Source: Wocania ichthyoenteri Th78 (lineage in GTDB: Bacteria; Bacteroidota; Bacteroidia; Flavobacteriales; Flavobacteriaceae). From it: DNA of 64,000 nucleotides. Positions within the stretch are counted from its first letter, which is position 1. Each line of letters opens with the position of its first letter. The position numbers were made by a program, and so were the translations under genes. The stretch spans positions 2,067,169-2,131,168 of the forward strand of contig NZ_KN525716.1 in NCBI RefSeq assembly GCF_000789235.1. The letters run 5' to 3'. Positions 43,084-51,951 of this stretch are shown piece by piece. The notes below the pieces were generated by a model. The model did not search any database. It saw only the letters and a list, made by a program, of their open reading frames with translations, and was not told the origin of the DNA.

Positions 43084-45183
43084 TTATTTCAAAATCTGAA
43101 ATGCAATTAAAGCTACTATATAAGCAAAAGCACTCATAATAACGAGCTGTAGGGTTGGCCATTTCCAGCTATTAGTCTCTCGTTTAACAATAGCAAGCGT
43201 ACTCATACATTGCATTGCAAAAGCATAAAATAATAATAATGAAATACCCGATGCAAAGTTAAATAATGGGCCGCCTAAAATAGGATTAACTTCTCCTGCC
43301 ATTCGGTTTTTAATGGTTTCTTCTTCGTCGCTTCCAACGCTATAAATAGTTGCTAGTGTTCCCACAAACACTTCACGAGCAGCAAAACTACTAACGATGG
43401 CAATACCAATTTTCCAATCGTAACCCAATGGCCGTATTGCAGGTTCAATAGCTCTTCCTGTAATGCCAATAAACGAATGTTCTAACTTATGTGATGCTAT
43501 GTGTTGCTGTAATTCGTCTTCACTTAAGTTTTGCGACGCGTATTCAGTTTTTACAATGTTTTCAGCATCATTAAATGCTTTTCCAGGGCCGTAAGATGCT
43601 AAAAACCATAATACTACTGATATGGCAAGAATGATTTTTCCAGCTCCAAAAACAAATGATTTTGTTTTTTCTACAACAGTTAAGGCTACATTTTTAATTA
43701 ACGGAAGTTTATAATTTGGCATTTCAACAACAAAAAACGATTTGCTTTTTATTTTTAATATTTTGTTTAGAATATAAGCTGAAATTACTGCAGCACCAAA
43801 ACCAATAAGATACAAGAGCATTAGTGTTAATGCTTGATAGCCTAATCCTAAAAATCGTCCTTCAGGAATCACCAAGGCAATAATAATTAGGTATACAGGA
43901 AGTCTTGCTGAACACGTTGTAAAAGGTGTTACTAGAATGGTAATTAATCGTTCTTTCCAACTTTCAATATTTCGTGTTGCCATAATAGCTGGAATAGCGC
44001 AAGCTGTACCAGAAATTAAAGGCACTACACTTTTGCCACTTAAACCAAAACGACGCATAACTCTATCCATTAAAAAAACCACACGACTCATATAGCCGCT
44101 TTCTTCAAGTACAGCGATGAATAAAAATAAAAAGGCAATTTGTGGAATAAATATAACGATACCACCAAGACCTGGAATGATTCCTTCGGCAAGTAAATTG
44201 GTGAAAGCGCCTTTAGGTAATTGCGTTTTTGTCCATTCGCTTAACGATGCAAAAACACTATCGATAAAGTCCATAGGGACGCTAGACCAATCGTAAATAG
44301 CTTGAAAAATAGTTAGTAAAATAACAAAGAAAATAAGATAACCCCATATTTTATGGGTTAAAACTCTATCTAGTTTTGCCCGCAAATCTTTTGCTTGAGA
44401 GGCATCAATAGTTTGCCCTTTTTTAAGTATGTTGTTTATAAACTGATAACGCTTAATGGTTTCTTTTTGCTGTAAACGTTTTAAATCACCTTTGCTTTTT
44501 GTTTTAAAGTCGGTAACGTCATCAATTTCGTTTCTATCGGTTTTTCCAAAGTTTACATCTTGTGTAATAACTAGCCAAAGTTTGTATAATAACTGATTTG
44601 GAAAGGCTTTTTTTAAGTTGCCAAAATATTCTGCATCAATTTCAGAAGCATCAATGCAAGGTGTCACAGAGATGTCTTTATAGTTAGCAATTAAATCTTT
44701 TAAATGATCTATACCTTGATTTTTTCTTGTGCTTACTAAGGCTATTTTGGTTTCTAAATGCTCTTCTAAATAAGGTATATCTAAAGAAATTCCTTTATAA
44801 TTCATACGATCTGCCATATTAATAACTAGTACCGTTGGAATTTCTAAATCTTTAATTTGAGTAAAAAGCAGTAAGTTTCTTTTAAGGTTTTCTACGTCAC
44901 TAACAACAACAGCAATATCAGGAAAATCCTTATCGTTTTTATTAAGAAGTAATTCAATAACAACGTTTTCATCAAGTGATGAAGCATTTAAACTATAAGT
45001 TCCGGGTAAATCAATAATATGGGCTTTAACACCACGAGGTAATTTGCAAACACCTTCTTTTTTTTCAACTGTAATGCCAGGGTAATTACCAACTTTTTGG
45101 TTTAAGCCTGTAAGCGCATTAAAAACAGAGGTTTTTCCTGTGTTTGGGTTTCCTATTAAGGCAACGTTTATTTGCTTACTCAT
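43084..45183 (-). CDS. feoB: Ferrous iron transporter FeoB
   Basis: 699 residues. GTPase domain: G1 'GNPNTGKTSVF' (11-21), G3 'DLPGTYSL', G4 'NMAD' in 'LVINMADRMNYKG'. Helical spacer, then membrane part with two Gate repeats ('VPLISGTACAIPAIMATRNI', 'SSFAAREVFVGTLATIY'). Imports Fe2+ across the inner membrane. Its start overlaps feoA by eight bases. It is a standard length for the Bacteroidota form without a fused FeoA. Confidence 0.96.
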   Translation of the reverse strand: MSKQINVALIGNPNTGKTSVFNALTGLNQKVGNYPGITVEKKEGVCKLPRGVKAHIIDLPGTYSLNASSLDENVVIELLLNKNDKDFPDIAVVVSDVENLKRNLLLFTQIKDLEIPTVLVINMADRMNYKGISLDIPYLEEHLETKIALVSTRKNQGIDHLKDLIANYKDISVTPCIDASEIDAEYFGNLKKAFPNQLLYKLWLVITQDVNFGKTDRNEIDDVTDFKTKSKGDLKRLQQKETIKRYQFINNILKKGQTIDASQAKDLRAKLDRVLTHKIWGYLIFFVILLTIFQAIYDWSSVPMDFIDSVFASLSEWTKTQLPKGAFTNLLAEGIIPGLGGIVIFIPQIAFLFLFIAVLEESGYMSRVVFLMDRVMRRFGLSGKSVVPLISGTACAIPAIMATRNIESWKERLITILVTPFTTCSARLPVYLIIIALVIPEGRFLGLGYQALTLMLLYLIGFGAAVISAYILNKILKIKSKSFFVVEMPNYKLPLIKNVALTVVEKTKSFVFGAGKIILAISVVLWFLASYGPGKAFNDAENIVKTEYASQNLSEDELQQHIASHKLEHSFIGITGRAIEPAIRPLGYDWKIGIAIVSSFAAREVFVGTLATIYSVGSDEEETIKNRMAGEVNPILGGPLFNFASGISLLLFYAFAMQCMSTLAIVKRETNSWKWPTLQLVIMSAFAYIVALIAFQILK

Positions 45184-45412
45184 GTGCTATTTTGTCTATT
45201 AAAATGTGAATAGCAGTCTCTTTTCTTATTGCCAAATGCGTACCATTAATATTTAAATACATAGGGTCTTGAAAGGGAGCAAGCTGTAAAAGTTGCACAG
45301 AATTTCCTGGTAAACACCCCATTTCTAAAAGTTTTAAAGGAATATGAATGGATGAAACATCAGTAATAATGCCTCGTTCTCCACGTTTTAAATTTGCTAA
45401 TGTCTCTTGCAA
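45176..45412 (-). CDS. feoA: FeoA, SH3-like FeoB partner
   Basis: 78 residues, one SH3-like domain: 'LKRGERGIITDVSS', 'LKLLEMGCLPGNSVQLLQLA', 'HLAIRKETAIHILI'. Cytoplasmic partner of FeoB. First gene of the feo operon, with a -7 box TATTTTTG at 45439-45446 on the minus strand. Confidence 0.93.
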   Translation of the reverse strand: MQETLANLKRGERGIITDVSSIHIPLKLLEMGCLPGNSVQLLQLAPFQDPMYLNINGTHLAIRKETAIHILIDKIAHE

Positions 45413-45438
45413 GCTTATTTAGATTGATTTTAAAGAAG

Positions 45439-45466
45439 CAAAAATAAGGTAAAAATTTAGGCTAAA
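45439..45466 (-). promoter_or_regulatory. feoA promoter with TTTAGGCTAAA element
   Basis: Minus strand -7 box TATTTTTG at 45439-45446. Upstream at 45456-45466 the plus strand reads TTTAGGCTAAA, an odd-length palindrome (TTTAG-G-CTAAA) placed between -7 and -33. The form is close to half-sites of iron-dependent DtxR boxes (TTTAGGC/GCCTAAA). A role in iron control is inferred. Confidence 0.35.
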
Positions 45467-45484
45467 AAAATTGAAACTTAAAAA

Positions 45485-46153
45485 CTATTTTTGATATTCT
45501 TTTTTTAGGATTTTAATATCAGCAAGTAAGCGCTCAATATCTTCTTTATTTGTACCATCGTAAAACCCTCTAATTTGTTTTTTCTTATCAATAAGCATGA
45601 AATTTTCGGTATGAATCATATCAAAAGCATCACCATTATCCTTAACAGCTAAGTAGCTTTTTCTAGCTAGCTCATAAATTTGCTTTTTATCACCAGTTAC
45701 CAAATTCCATTTGGCATCATTTACATTTTTTGATTTTGCATACCTTTTAAGTTGTGCAACTGTATCAATATCTGGAGTTACTGTATGCGAAAGCAACATA
45801 ATATCATTATCGTTTATAATCTCTTTTTGAATTTGAGCCATATGCCCTGTCATAATCGGGCAAATAGTTTGGCAGGTCGTAAAAAAGAAATCGGCAACAT
45901 AGATTTTATCCTTATAATCGTTTTGAGTAATGGTTTTTCCGTTTTGATTTATAAGTTTAAAATCGGCAATTTTATGATATTTTTTTTGATGTTGAATAGT
46001 ACTATCTACCAACTCTGTACTAACCATGGCAGGTTGGTAAACAGGAAGCGGTTTGTAAACATTTAGAGTGTTGTAAATAATTACAATTATAATGATTGAA
46101 ATAATAGCAAAAACAACGGCAAACTTTTTGTATTCTTTAAAAAATGAAAACAT
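45485..46153 (-). CDS. SCO1/SenC-family copper chaperone
   Basis: 222 residues. One N-terminal membrane helix (about 10-28), then a thioredoxin fold with CxxxC at C94 and C98 ('FTTCQTICPIMTGHM') and the copper-binding His in 'IHTENFMLIDKKKQ'. It delivers copper to the CuA centre of cytochrome c oxidase or acts in thiol redox. It lies upstream of feoA on the same strand; feoA has its own promoter, so they may be separate. A -7-like box (minus strand TATTTTTG) is at 46181-46188. Confidence 0.92.
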   Translation of the reverse strand: MFSFFKEYKKFAVVFAIISIIIIVIIYNTLNVYKPLPVYQPAMVSTELVDSTIQHQKKYHKIADFKLINQNGKTITQNDYKDKIYVADFFFTTCQTICPIMTGHMAQIQKEIINDNDIMLLSHTVTPDIDTVAQLKRYAKSKNVNDAKWNLVTGDKKQIYELARKSYLAVKDNGDAFDMIHTENFMLIDKKKQIRGFYDGTNKEDIERLLADIKILKKEYQK

Positions 46154-46301
46154 CTATAGTCATTAAAAAATTGATTGTTACAAAAATACAATGAATCAAT
46201 CGTGACTAAAAATTTATAGTATTAAGATTTTGCTTAAACTTAAATTCATGTTAAAAAAAGGGACATTAAATATTAGTCTTTTTAAAGTTGGTTTAAAAGC
46301 T

Positions 46302-46309
46302 TACTTTTG
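46302..46309 (+). promoter_or_regulatory. Promoter -7 box for rseP
   Basis: TACTTTTG fits TAnnTTTG, 30 bases before ATG 46339. Confidence 0.4.
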
Positions 46310-46338
46310 TGCGATTATAAAAATCTGACAGAAGACAT

Positions 46339-47679
46339 ATGGAGTTTGTTATTAAAATATCTCAATTTTTATTGAGTCTTTCATTATTAATTGTTTTGCA
46401 CGAATTAGGTCATTTTATTCCAGCAAAAGCATTTAAAACTAGAGTAGAAAAGTTTTATTTATTTTTTGATGTAAAATTTTCGCTATTTAAAAAGAAAATA
46501 GGTGACACTGTTTATGGTATAGGTTGGTTGCCTTTAGGAGGTTATGTGAAAATTTCGGGTATGATTGACGAAAGTATGGATACCGAGCAAATGGCACAAG
46601 AACCACAACCTTGGGAGTTTCGCTCTAAACCTACATGGCAACGTTTAATTATTATGTTGGGAGGGGTAACAGTAAATTTCGTGTTAGCTTTAATCATTTA
46701 TATTTTTGCATCATTTTTTTATGGTGATACCGATATTTCTGCGGCAAGTTTTCAAGATGGATATCACATACATAACCCATTGTTAAAAGATTTAGGTTTT
46801 AAAACAGGTGATAATGTTGTTGCTGTAGGGGATGTTAAAGTTGAAAACTATTTTGATATAAAAGGGAATATTATTGGTGCAGAATCTGTGACAATTAAAA
46901 GAGATGGTGTTGAAAAAACAATTCAATTTCCTGAAGACTTTTTAGGGCAATTATCAACAAGTAAAGACAGAAGTCTTTTTGAAATAAGAAGACCTTTTAT
47001 TTTTGGTAAAGTAAGAGATTCTTCATTAAACAAAAATACAGATTTAAAAGAAGGGGATGTTATTACGGGAGTTAATGGAGAAAAGATAAAATATTTTGAT
47101 CAGTTTAAACCTGTTTTGGATTCATTAAAGGGTCAAGTTGTTACTGTTGATGTTTTAAGAGGAAAAGAAGAATTTAAAACTAAATTACAAATTGATGATA
47201 AAGGAGAGTTTGGTTTTATTGCTACTGGTTCGTATAACATGTATGAAGAGCTAGGGTATTTATCTATTACTAGAAAGAAGTATTCTTTTGGAGAGAGCTT
47301 TGGTGTAGGTTATAACAAGTTTATAAACCAAATCACGTCTTATTGGGATCAATTAGGCGCCATTTTTAGCCCAAGTACGGGAGCTTATAAAGGAGTAGGT
47401 GGCTTTAAGGCTATTTTCGATATTTTTCCAGATACCTGGAGTTGGGAAGCTTTTTGGGGTATTACAGCTTTTTTATCAATTATGTTAGCTGTTTTAAACC
47501 TATTGCCAATACCGGCTTTAGATGGTGGTCATGTTATGTTTTTATTATATGAAATGATTTCTGGAAGAAAGCCAGGAGATAAGATTATGGAGTATGCTCA
47601 AATGGTTGGTTTCTTTATATTGATTGCATTAGTTTTATTTGCAAACGGAAATGATATTTATAAAGCTATTTTTAATTAA
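46339..47679 (+). CDS. rseP: RseP site-2 zinc metalloprotease
   Basis: 446 residues. HExxH as 'LHELGHFIPAKAF' in the first helix, second membrane helix at about 105-125, two PDZ-like regions (about 130-300, 'GFKTGDNVVAVGDVKV', 'NTDLKEGDVITGVNGEKI'), and the third ligand motif 'PIPALDGGHVMFLLYE' near the C-terminus. It cleaves membrane-bound anti-sigma factors or signal-peptide remnants. The spacing and length are usual for Bacteroidota RseP. Confidence 0.95.
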   Translation: MEFVIKISQFLLSLSLLIVLHELGHFIPAKAFKTRVEKFYLFFDVKFSLFKKKIGDTVYGIGWLPLGGYVKISGMIDESMDTEQMAQEPQPWEFRSKPTWQRLIIMLGGVTVNFVLALIIYIFASFFYGDTDISAASFQDGYHIHNPLLKDLGFKTGDNVVAVGDVKVENYFDIKGNIIGAESVTIKRDGVEKTIQFPEDFLGQLSTSKDRSLFEIRRPFIFGKVRDSSLNKNTDLKEGDVITGVNGEKIKYFDQFKPVLDSLKGQVVTVDVLRGKEEFKTKLQIDDKGEFGFIATGSYNMYEELGYLSITRKKYSFGESFGVGYNKFINQITSYWDQLGAIFSPSTGAYKGVGGFKAIFDIFPDTWSWEAFWGITAFLSIMLAVLNLLPIPALDGGHVMFLLYEMISGRKPGDKIMEYAQMVGFFILIALVLFANGNDIYKAIFN

Positions 47680-47696
47680 TTTTTTTAATTATTATA

Positions 47697-47727
47697 TTTG
47701 CTGTAATTAAAAAATAATATATATTTG
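47697..47727 (+). promoter_or_regulatory. Full Bacteroidota promoter for tRNA-Asn
   Basis: TTTG at 47697-47700 (-33), a 19-base spacer, and TATATTTG at 47720-47727 (-7): the textbook TTTG-N19-TAnnTTTG form. The tRNA begins 24 bases downstream. Confidence 0.8.
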
Positions 47728-47751
47728 CGCTCGCTAACGCAGAAAAAATAT

Positions 47752-47825
47752 TCCTTCTTAGCTCAGTTGGTTAGAGCATCTGACTGTTAATCAGAGGGTC
47801 CTTGGTTCGAGCCCAAGAGAAGGAG
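47752..47825 (+). tRNA. tRNA-Asn (GTT)
   Basis: A 74-base cloverleaf: acceptor TCCTTCT / AGAAGGA, D-stem GCTC/GAGC, anticodon stem TCTGA/TCAGA around loop CTGTTAA (anticodon GTT), variable GGGTC, T-stem CTTGG/CCAAG with TTCGAGC loop, discriminator G. All stems pair perfectly. CCA is not encoded. Confidence 0.97.
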
Positions 47826-47826
47826 C

Positions 47827-47859
47827 AAAAAAAGTCTAACATTTATGTTAGACTTTTTT
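47827..47859 (+). terminator. Terminator of tRNA-Asn
   Basis: Stem AAAAAAGTCTAAC / GTTAGACTTTTTT with loop ATTTAT, immediately after the tRNA. Confidence 0.85.
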
Positions 47860-47887
47860 GTTTTTCATGATTTTATTTAAAATTTAA

Positions 47888-48241
47888 TTATTTAGATAAA
47901 TGTGTTTTTACCGTTTCAACAACTTTTTTAGAATTCCCTATAAAAATAGCATCATCAATAATAATTACAGGTCTGCTTAAAAAGGTGTAATGATTTAAAA
48001 TATAGTGCTTATAATCGCGCTCTTCAAGTTGTTGGTTTTTTAAATCCATTTCCTTGTAAAGTTTAGCACGCTTACTAAAAAGCGCTTCGTAGCTTCCTGC
48101 AAGCGCTTTCATTTGCTCTAATTGTTTAACTGTGATGTCTTCAGTTTTAATATCCTGTAAAACAAATTCAGAAGACAAGTTCAAATCTTTTAAAATTCTA
48201 ATGCAAGTGCTACAGGTTTTTAAATAGTATACTTTTTTCAT
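47888..48241 (-). CDS. ArsC/Spx-like thioredoxin-fold protein
   Basis: 117 residues. 'VYYLKTCSTCIRILKDLN' has CxxC at C10 and C13, followed by 'FVLQDIKTEDITVKQLEQM' and 'FLSRPVIIIDDAIFIGNSKK', the ArsC-family pattern with Arg in FLSRPV. It may be a glutaredoxin-like arsenate reductase or a Spx-type protein; no arsenic genes are nearby, so function stays open. Confidence 0.85.
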   Translation of the reverse strand: MKKVYYLKTCSTCIRILKDLNLSSEFVLQDIKTEDITVKQLEQMKALAGSYEALFSKRAKLYKEMDLKNQQLEERDYKHYILNHYTFLSRPVIIIDDAIFIGNSKKVVETVKTHLSK

Positions 48242-48348
48242 GATTATTTGTTTTTTTATTTTCTTGAAAAAGGAAATCTAAAGAATTTCAATAACAAATA
48301 AAGGCAATTATAGTATAAATACTATATTTATCGAAAAAAATAAATAAT

Positions 48349-48813
48349 ATGGATTTTACATTTCAGGTTATAAATAATATACGAACTATTTTTAGTAAAA
48401 TAATCGATGAGAATACTTTAGAAGATTTAAACAAAGTACCAAAAGGGTTTAATAATAATATTATATGGAATATTGCCCATGTTGTAGTTTCAGAGCAATT
48501 ATTGGCCTATAAGTTGTCGGGTTTACAATCGGTACTTTCAGATGAGATGATTAATAAATATAGAAAAGATACAAAGCCAGAAAACGATGTAACTCAAGAT
48601 GAAGTAAACGACATAAAACGTTTGTTATTTTCTACATTAGAAAACACAAAAGCGGATTACAACAACAACGTTTTTAAGACGTATAATACATATACGGTAT
48701 CTACAACTGGAAATACTTTAAATAATATTGATGAGGCGTTACAATTTATACTTACCCACGAAGGCATTCACTACGGGTACGTTTTGGCGCTTTTAAAAGC
48801 TATTAAAAACTAA
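48349..48813 (+). CDS. DinB-family protein
   Basis: 154 residues, four-helix bundle. Metal-binding His candidates in 'NIIWNIAHVVVSEQLL' and 'LTHEGIHYGYVLALLKAI' are placed as in DinB/YfiT proteins. These are thiol-transferase-like or hydrolase enzymes of mostly unknown substrate. Its 3' end overlaps the convergent lipoprotein gene by 21 bases. Confidence 0.87.
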   Translation: MDFTFQVINNIRTIFSKIIDENTLEDLNKVPKGFNNNIIWNIAHVVVSEQLLAYKLSGLQSVLSDEMINKYRKDTKPENDVTQDEVNDIKRLLFSTLENTKADYNNNVFKTYNTYTVSTTGNTLNNIDEALQFILTHEGIHYGYVLALLKAIKN

Positions 48814-49512
48814 GTAAGGATTAGCTTCTTCAATAGGAATACTAAATTCTATAATACCAGTGGAGTAAGGTGCAATTTCGTAGGTGTTGTAAAGTAAAAT
48901 AACACCATCGTCGCTAAACCCAATATTTTCAGGAAGTTGAAAATTTTCACTGTCAAAAAGTAGGTCTTTGCCTTCTGCTGATGCATCAAAATATTTTTTT
49001 ACAATGGTTTTAAACCCTTCAATATCTGTAAATAATTTATCATTATCGATTATTTTTCCTGTTGACGCATCAAAATTTAAAAATGAAATATTTAAATTAC
49101 CGTGAGCACCACCAGTATTCGTGTAAGATGTTAAAGAAACACTTATAATGTCTTGTGTTTTTAAAATGACTTCACCATCAATTTGTGCTTCCCATTCTTG
49201 AGTGCTTTCAGGAAAATCGTTTATAAAATTGTTGTACTCGTTATTAAAATTTTTAATACTTTCTTCTACAGATTTTGAACTTGAATTATTAGGCTCTCCA
49301 ATTTGTAATGCACCGATTACATAGTCTTTAATAGACAAATTAATTGATTTAGCTATATCATTATTTTCGTCTGTTAATGGAATATTTACATCAACAATAC
49401 TGTTATTTTCTGAAGTGAGTTTTGTTTCTGAAAAAACAATTGACATATCCTTTTTACAGCCTAAAAGCAAACAAAAAAAGAAGACAACTAAAAGCGGTTT
49501 AAGTTTAAGCAT
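48793..49512 (-). CDS. DUF3298/DUF4163-type lipoprotein (RsiV-like)
   Basis: 239 residues. Lipobox 'FFFCLLLGCKKD'. DUF4163 region (about 35-115) then DUF3298 core with 'SVSLTSYTNTGGAHGNLNIS', 'LLYNTYEIAPYSTGIIEFSI' and 'IEEANPYLVFNSF'. Related domains occur outside RsiV and bind lysozyme or peptidoglycan-linked partners; no sigma factor is adjacent here. Function uncertain. Confidence 0.85.
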   Translation of the reverse strand: MLKLKPLLVVFFFCLLLGCKKDMSIVFSETKLTSENNSIVDVNIPLTDENNDIAKSINLSIKDYVIGALQIGEPNNSSSKSVEESIKNFNNEYNNFINDFPESTQEWEAQIDGEVILKTQDIISVSLTSYTNTGGAHGNLNISFLNFDASTGKIIDNDKLFTDIEGFKTIVKKYFDASAEGKDLLFDSENFQLPENIGFSDDGVILLYNTYEIAPYSTGIIEFSIPIEEANPYLVFNSF

Positions 49513-49566
49513 AAGTATAATATAAACTAGTGTTAAAGGTAATTATTGCATTTGAATTGAAAAAGA

Positions 49567-49632
49567 ATTCCTCGATAGATTATCGAGGTATCAATTAAAA
49601 TTGTCATGCTCGCGAAAGCAGGAGTCTAAGTA
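49567..49632. repeat. Dispersed repeat pair upstream of cystathionine gene
   Basis: Hairpin CCTCGAT-aga-TTATCGAGG-like at 49570-49588 followed by GTCATGCTCGCGAAAGCAGG at 49603, partial copies of two intergenic repeat types. Confidence 0.5.
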
Positions 49633-49683
49633 AAAAGTCAGATATAGAATCAATAATATTTTTTACTTCAACGAATTAAAAGT

Positions 49684-49691
49684 TACATTTG
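49684..49691 (+). promoter_or_regulatory. Promoter -7 box for cystathionine gamma-synthase gene
   Basis: TACATTTG fits TAnnTTTG, 18 bases before ATG 49710. Confidence 0.4.
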
Positions 49692-49709
49692 TAACAAATA
49701 GAATAAACA

Positions 49710-50849
49710 ATGAAATTTAATACAAAAGTAATACACGGCGGGCAAGAGCACGACCCAGCTTACGGTGCTGTAATGCCTCCAATATACCAAACAACAACGT
49801 ATGCGCAAACTACTCCTGGAGGCCATAAAGGTTACGAATATTCAAGATCGCACAACCCAACCAGAAATGCTTTAGAAAATGCTTTTGCAAGTATTGAAAA
49901 CGGAAACTACGGACTTGCTTTTGGGTCTGGCCTTGCAGCAATTGATGCAGTTATTAAACTTTTAAAACCTGGAGATGAAGTGGTTTCTACTAACGATTTG
50001 TACGGTGGTTCGTTTAGGTTGTTTACTAAAATATTTCAAGATTTTGGCATCAAATTTCATTTTATAGGCATGGAAAATGCTTCGAATATTGAGTCTTATA
50101 TCAATGCCAATACAAAACTTATCTGGGTTGAAACACCAACCAATCCAATGATGACTATTATAGACATAAAAGCGGTATCTGCAATAGCTAAAAAGTATGA
50201 TGTTTTGTTAGCTGTAGACAACACGTTTGCGACACCTTATTTACAACAACCATTAGATTTGGGAGCAGATATTGTTATGCATTCGGCAACCAAATACCTT
50301 GGCGGGCATAGCGACGTTGTTATGGGTGCACTTGCTGTTAAAAATAAAGAATTAGCAGATAGATTATATTTTATACAAAATGCAAGTGGTGCTATTTGTG
50401 GACCTCAAGACAGTTTTTTAGTGTTAAGAGGTATAAAAACATTACACGTAAGAATGCAACGTCATTGCGAAAATGGTAAAGCTGTTGCTGAATATTTAGC
50501 AAATCATCCTAAAGTTGAAAACGTGTATTGGCCTGGGTTTGAAAATCATCCAAATCATCATATAGCAAAATCTCAAATGAAAGATTTTGGAGGTATGATT
50601 TCATTTACCTCAAAAGGAAACAATTTTGAAGAGGCTATTAAAATAGTTGAAAACTTAAAGGTTTTTACTTTGGCTGAGTCGTTAGGCGGTGTTGAATCTT
50701 TAAGTGGTCATCCAGCAAGTATGACGCATGCAAGTATACCAAAAGAAGAAAGAGAAAAAACAGGTGTTGTAGATTCTTTAATCAGATTAAGTGTTGGTAT
50801 TGAAGATATTTATGATTTAATTGCCGATTTAAAACAAGCTTTGGGTTAA
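49710..50849 (+). CDS. Cystathionine gamma-synthase / PLP sulfur-transfer enzyme
   Basis: 379 residues, full length. 'TKVIHGGQEHDPAYGAVMPP', 'YEYSRSHNPTRNALENAFAS', PLP Lys195 in 'MHSATKYLGGHSDVVMG', and 'AESLGGVESLSGHPASMTHA' with the substrate Arg region. It joins O-acyl homoserine with cysteine to make cystathionine, or runs related gamma/beta eliminations; metB, metC and mccB cannot be separated by eye. Own promoter and strong terminator: a single-gene unit. Confidence 0.92.
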   Translation: MKFNTKVIHGGQEHDPAYGAVMPPIYQTTTYAQTTPGGHKGYEYSRSHNPTRNALENAFASIENGNYGLAFGSGLAAIDAVIKLLKPGDEVVSTNDLYGGSFRLFTKIFQDFGIKFHFIGMENASNIESYINANTKLIWVETPTNPMMTIIDIKAVSAIAKKYDVLLAVDNTFATPYLQQPLDLGADIVMHSATKYLGGHSDVVMGALAVKNKELADRLYFIQNASGAICGPQDSFLVLRGIKTLHVRMQRHCENGKAVAEYLANHPKVENVYWPGFENHPNHHIAKSQMKDFGGMISFTSKGNNFEEAIKIVENLKVFTLAESLGGVESLSGHPASMTHASIPKEEREKTGVVDSLIRLSVGIEDIYDLIADLKQALG

Positions 50850-50865
50850 AAATAAAAACGAATAT

Positions 50866-50903
50866 AAAAAACCCATAATTGAAATTTCAATTATGGGTTT
50901 TTT
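50866..50903. terminator. Bidirectional intrinsic terminator
   Basis: Long perfect stem AAAACCCATAATTGAA / TTCAATTATGGGTTTT with almost no loop, between convergent genes. Confidence 0.9.
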
Positions 50904-50923
50904 ATATATTAATAAATGTTGTT

Positions 50924-51751
50924 TTAATCTAAATAATAAATGTAACCAACATTAACCCATAAAAGCCAATCGTTATGCTTATTATACTCTAACTTATGGT
51001 TTAAACCATCAACCCAATCACTAAAATAATATTGAAATCTAAAATCTAGCATCAAATCAGATAATTTATCAAGCTTATAACGGACACCTCCACTTGCAAC
51101 CATAGACCATGTACTGCCTCCGTTTACATTAATAGGATATGGTTCTACAGTTGGATCAAAATTATCAAACCAATGTGAATAAATATTGGCAGGATCAAAA
51201 ACACCTCTATAATTGGGGTTGGTAGTATCACCATAAGTTGTACTCGCTTTTGGGTTAAAAGACGTGTAATGAACACCTAAGCTTGCAAAAGGGGCTACTC
51301 TGTAACTAAAAGATTGAAAGTCACGAATACTTCTAGGGAAAAACTCAAGTTGAGTTCCAATATCTAAGTTTTGAGCAACACCAGAATGTGCTCGAAGTCT
51401 TTGTGCATCTTGAGAAGTTTTACTAGGGTCTACCCATCTTCCATGATGATTTAAATTGGTTTTATTCCAAGAAATTTCGTTTCTTAATTTAAAATGATCA
51501 TTCCAATACGTATCGGTTGTATAGCAATTACAATCTGCTCTATATGAAAAATTGATGTAATGCACTATTCCTATACCAAACCCTGAATTACCAAAGTTAG
51601 TTTTTTCGTCATCTCGACTACCAAAATCCGATCTAAATTCTACAGGACCAGCAATAACGCCTATTTCGTGCGAAAAACCTAATTGAGAGTATGCGGTTTG
51701 ATAAATAACAAACAAGCAAAAAGCTGAAGCTAAATGTTTCAAGTTAAGCAT
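50924..51751 (-). CDS. Outer-membrane beta-barrel protein, THC0290_0291-like
   Basis: 275 residues with a signal peptide ('FCLFVIYQTAYSQ'). Body: 'LGFSHEIGVIAGPVEFRSDF', 'YINFSYRADCNCYTTDTYWN', 'LSDLMLDFRFQYYFSDWVDG', ending 'LLWVNVGYIYYLD'. Alternating strands indicate a small barrel; the start matches a flavobacterial family known as THC0290_0291. A full promoter precedes it. Function unknown. Confidence 0.78.
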   Translation of the reverse strand: MLNLKHLASAFCLFVIYQTAYSQLGFSHEIGVIAGPVEFRSDFGSRDDEKTNFGNSGFGIGIVHYINFSYRADCNCYTTDTYWNDHFKLRNEISWNKTNLNHHGRWVDPSKTSQDAQRLRAHSGVAQNLDIGTQLEFFPRSIRDFQSFSYRVAPFASLGVHYTSFNPKASTTYGDTTNPNYRGVFDPANIYSHWFDNFDPTVEPYPINVNGGSTWSMVASGGVRYKLDKLSDLMLDFRFQYYFSDWVDGLNHKLEYNKHNDWLLWVNVGYIYYLD

Positions 51752-51784
51752 AATAAGGTTGTGTTTTTTGAGGCATTATTACAA

Positions 51785-51814
51785 CAAATATATAAAAACT
51801 CGATTAACAAACAA
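51785..51814 (-). promoter_or_regulatory. Full promoter for outer-membrane protein gene
   Basis: Minus strand TTG (51812-51814), 19-base spacer, TATATTTG (51785-51792), exact Bacteroidota spacing. Confidence 0.7.
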
Positions 51815-51896
51815 ATATTTGTACGTTTTGAGGAAAAGCCTAAAAAGTATTAGTTACGAATTTCAAAAAAAAATGATGTAATTTTTAAAGATAACG

Positions 51897-51904
51897 TATA
51901 TTTG
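51897..51904 (+). promoter_or_regulatory. Promoter -7 box for gdhA
   Basis: TATATTTG, 47 bases before ATG 51952. Confidence 0.5.
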
Positions 51905-51951
51905 TGCCTTTAAATTATATTGTTCATAATTAAGTAATACAATTCGTATAT

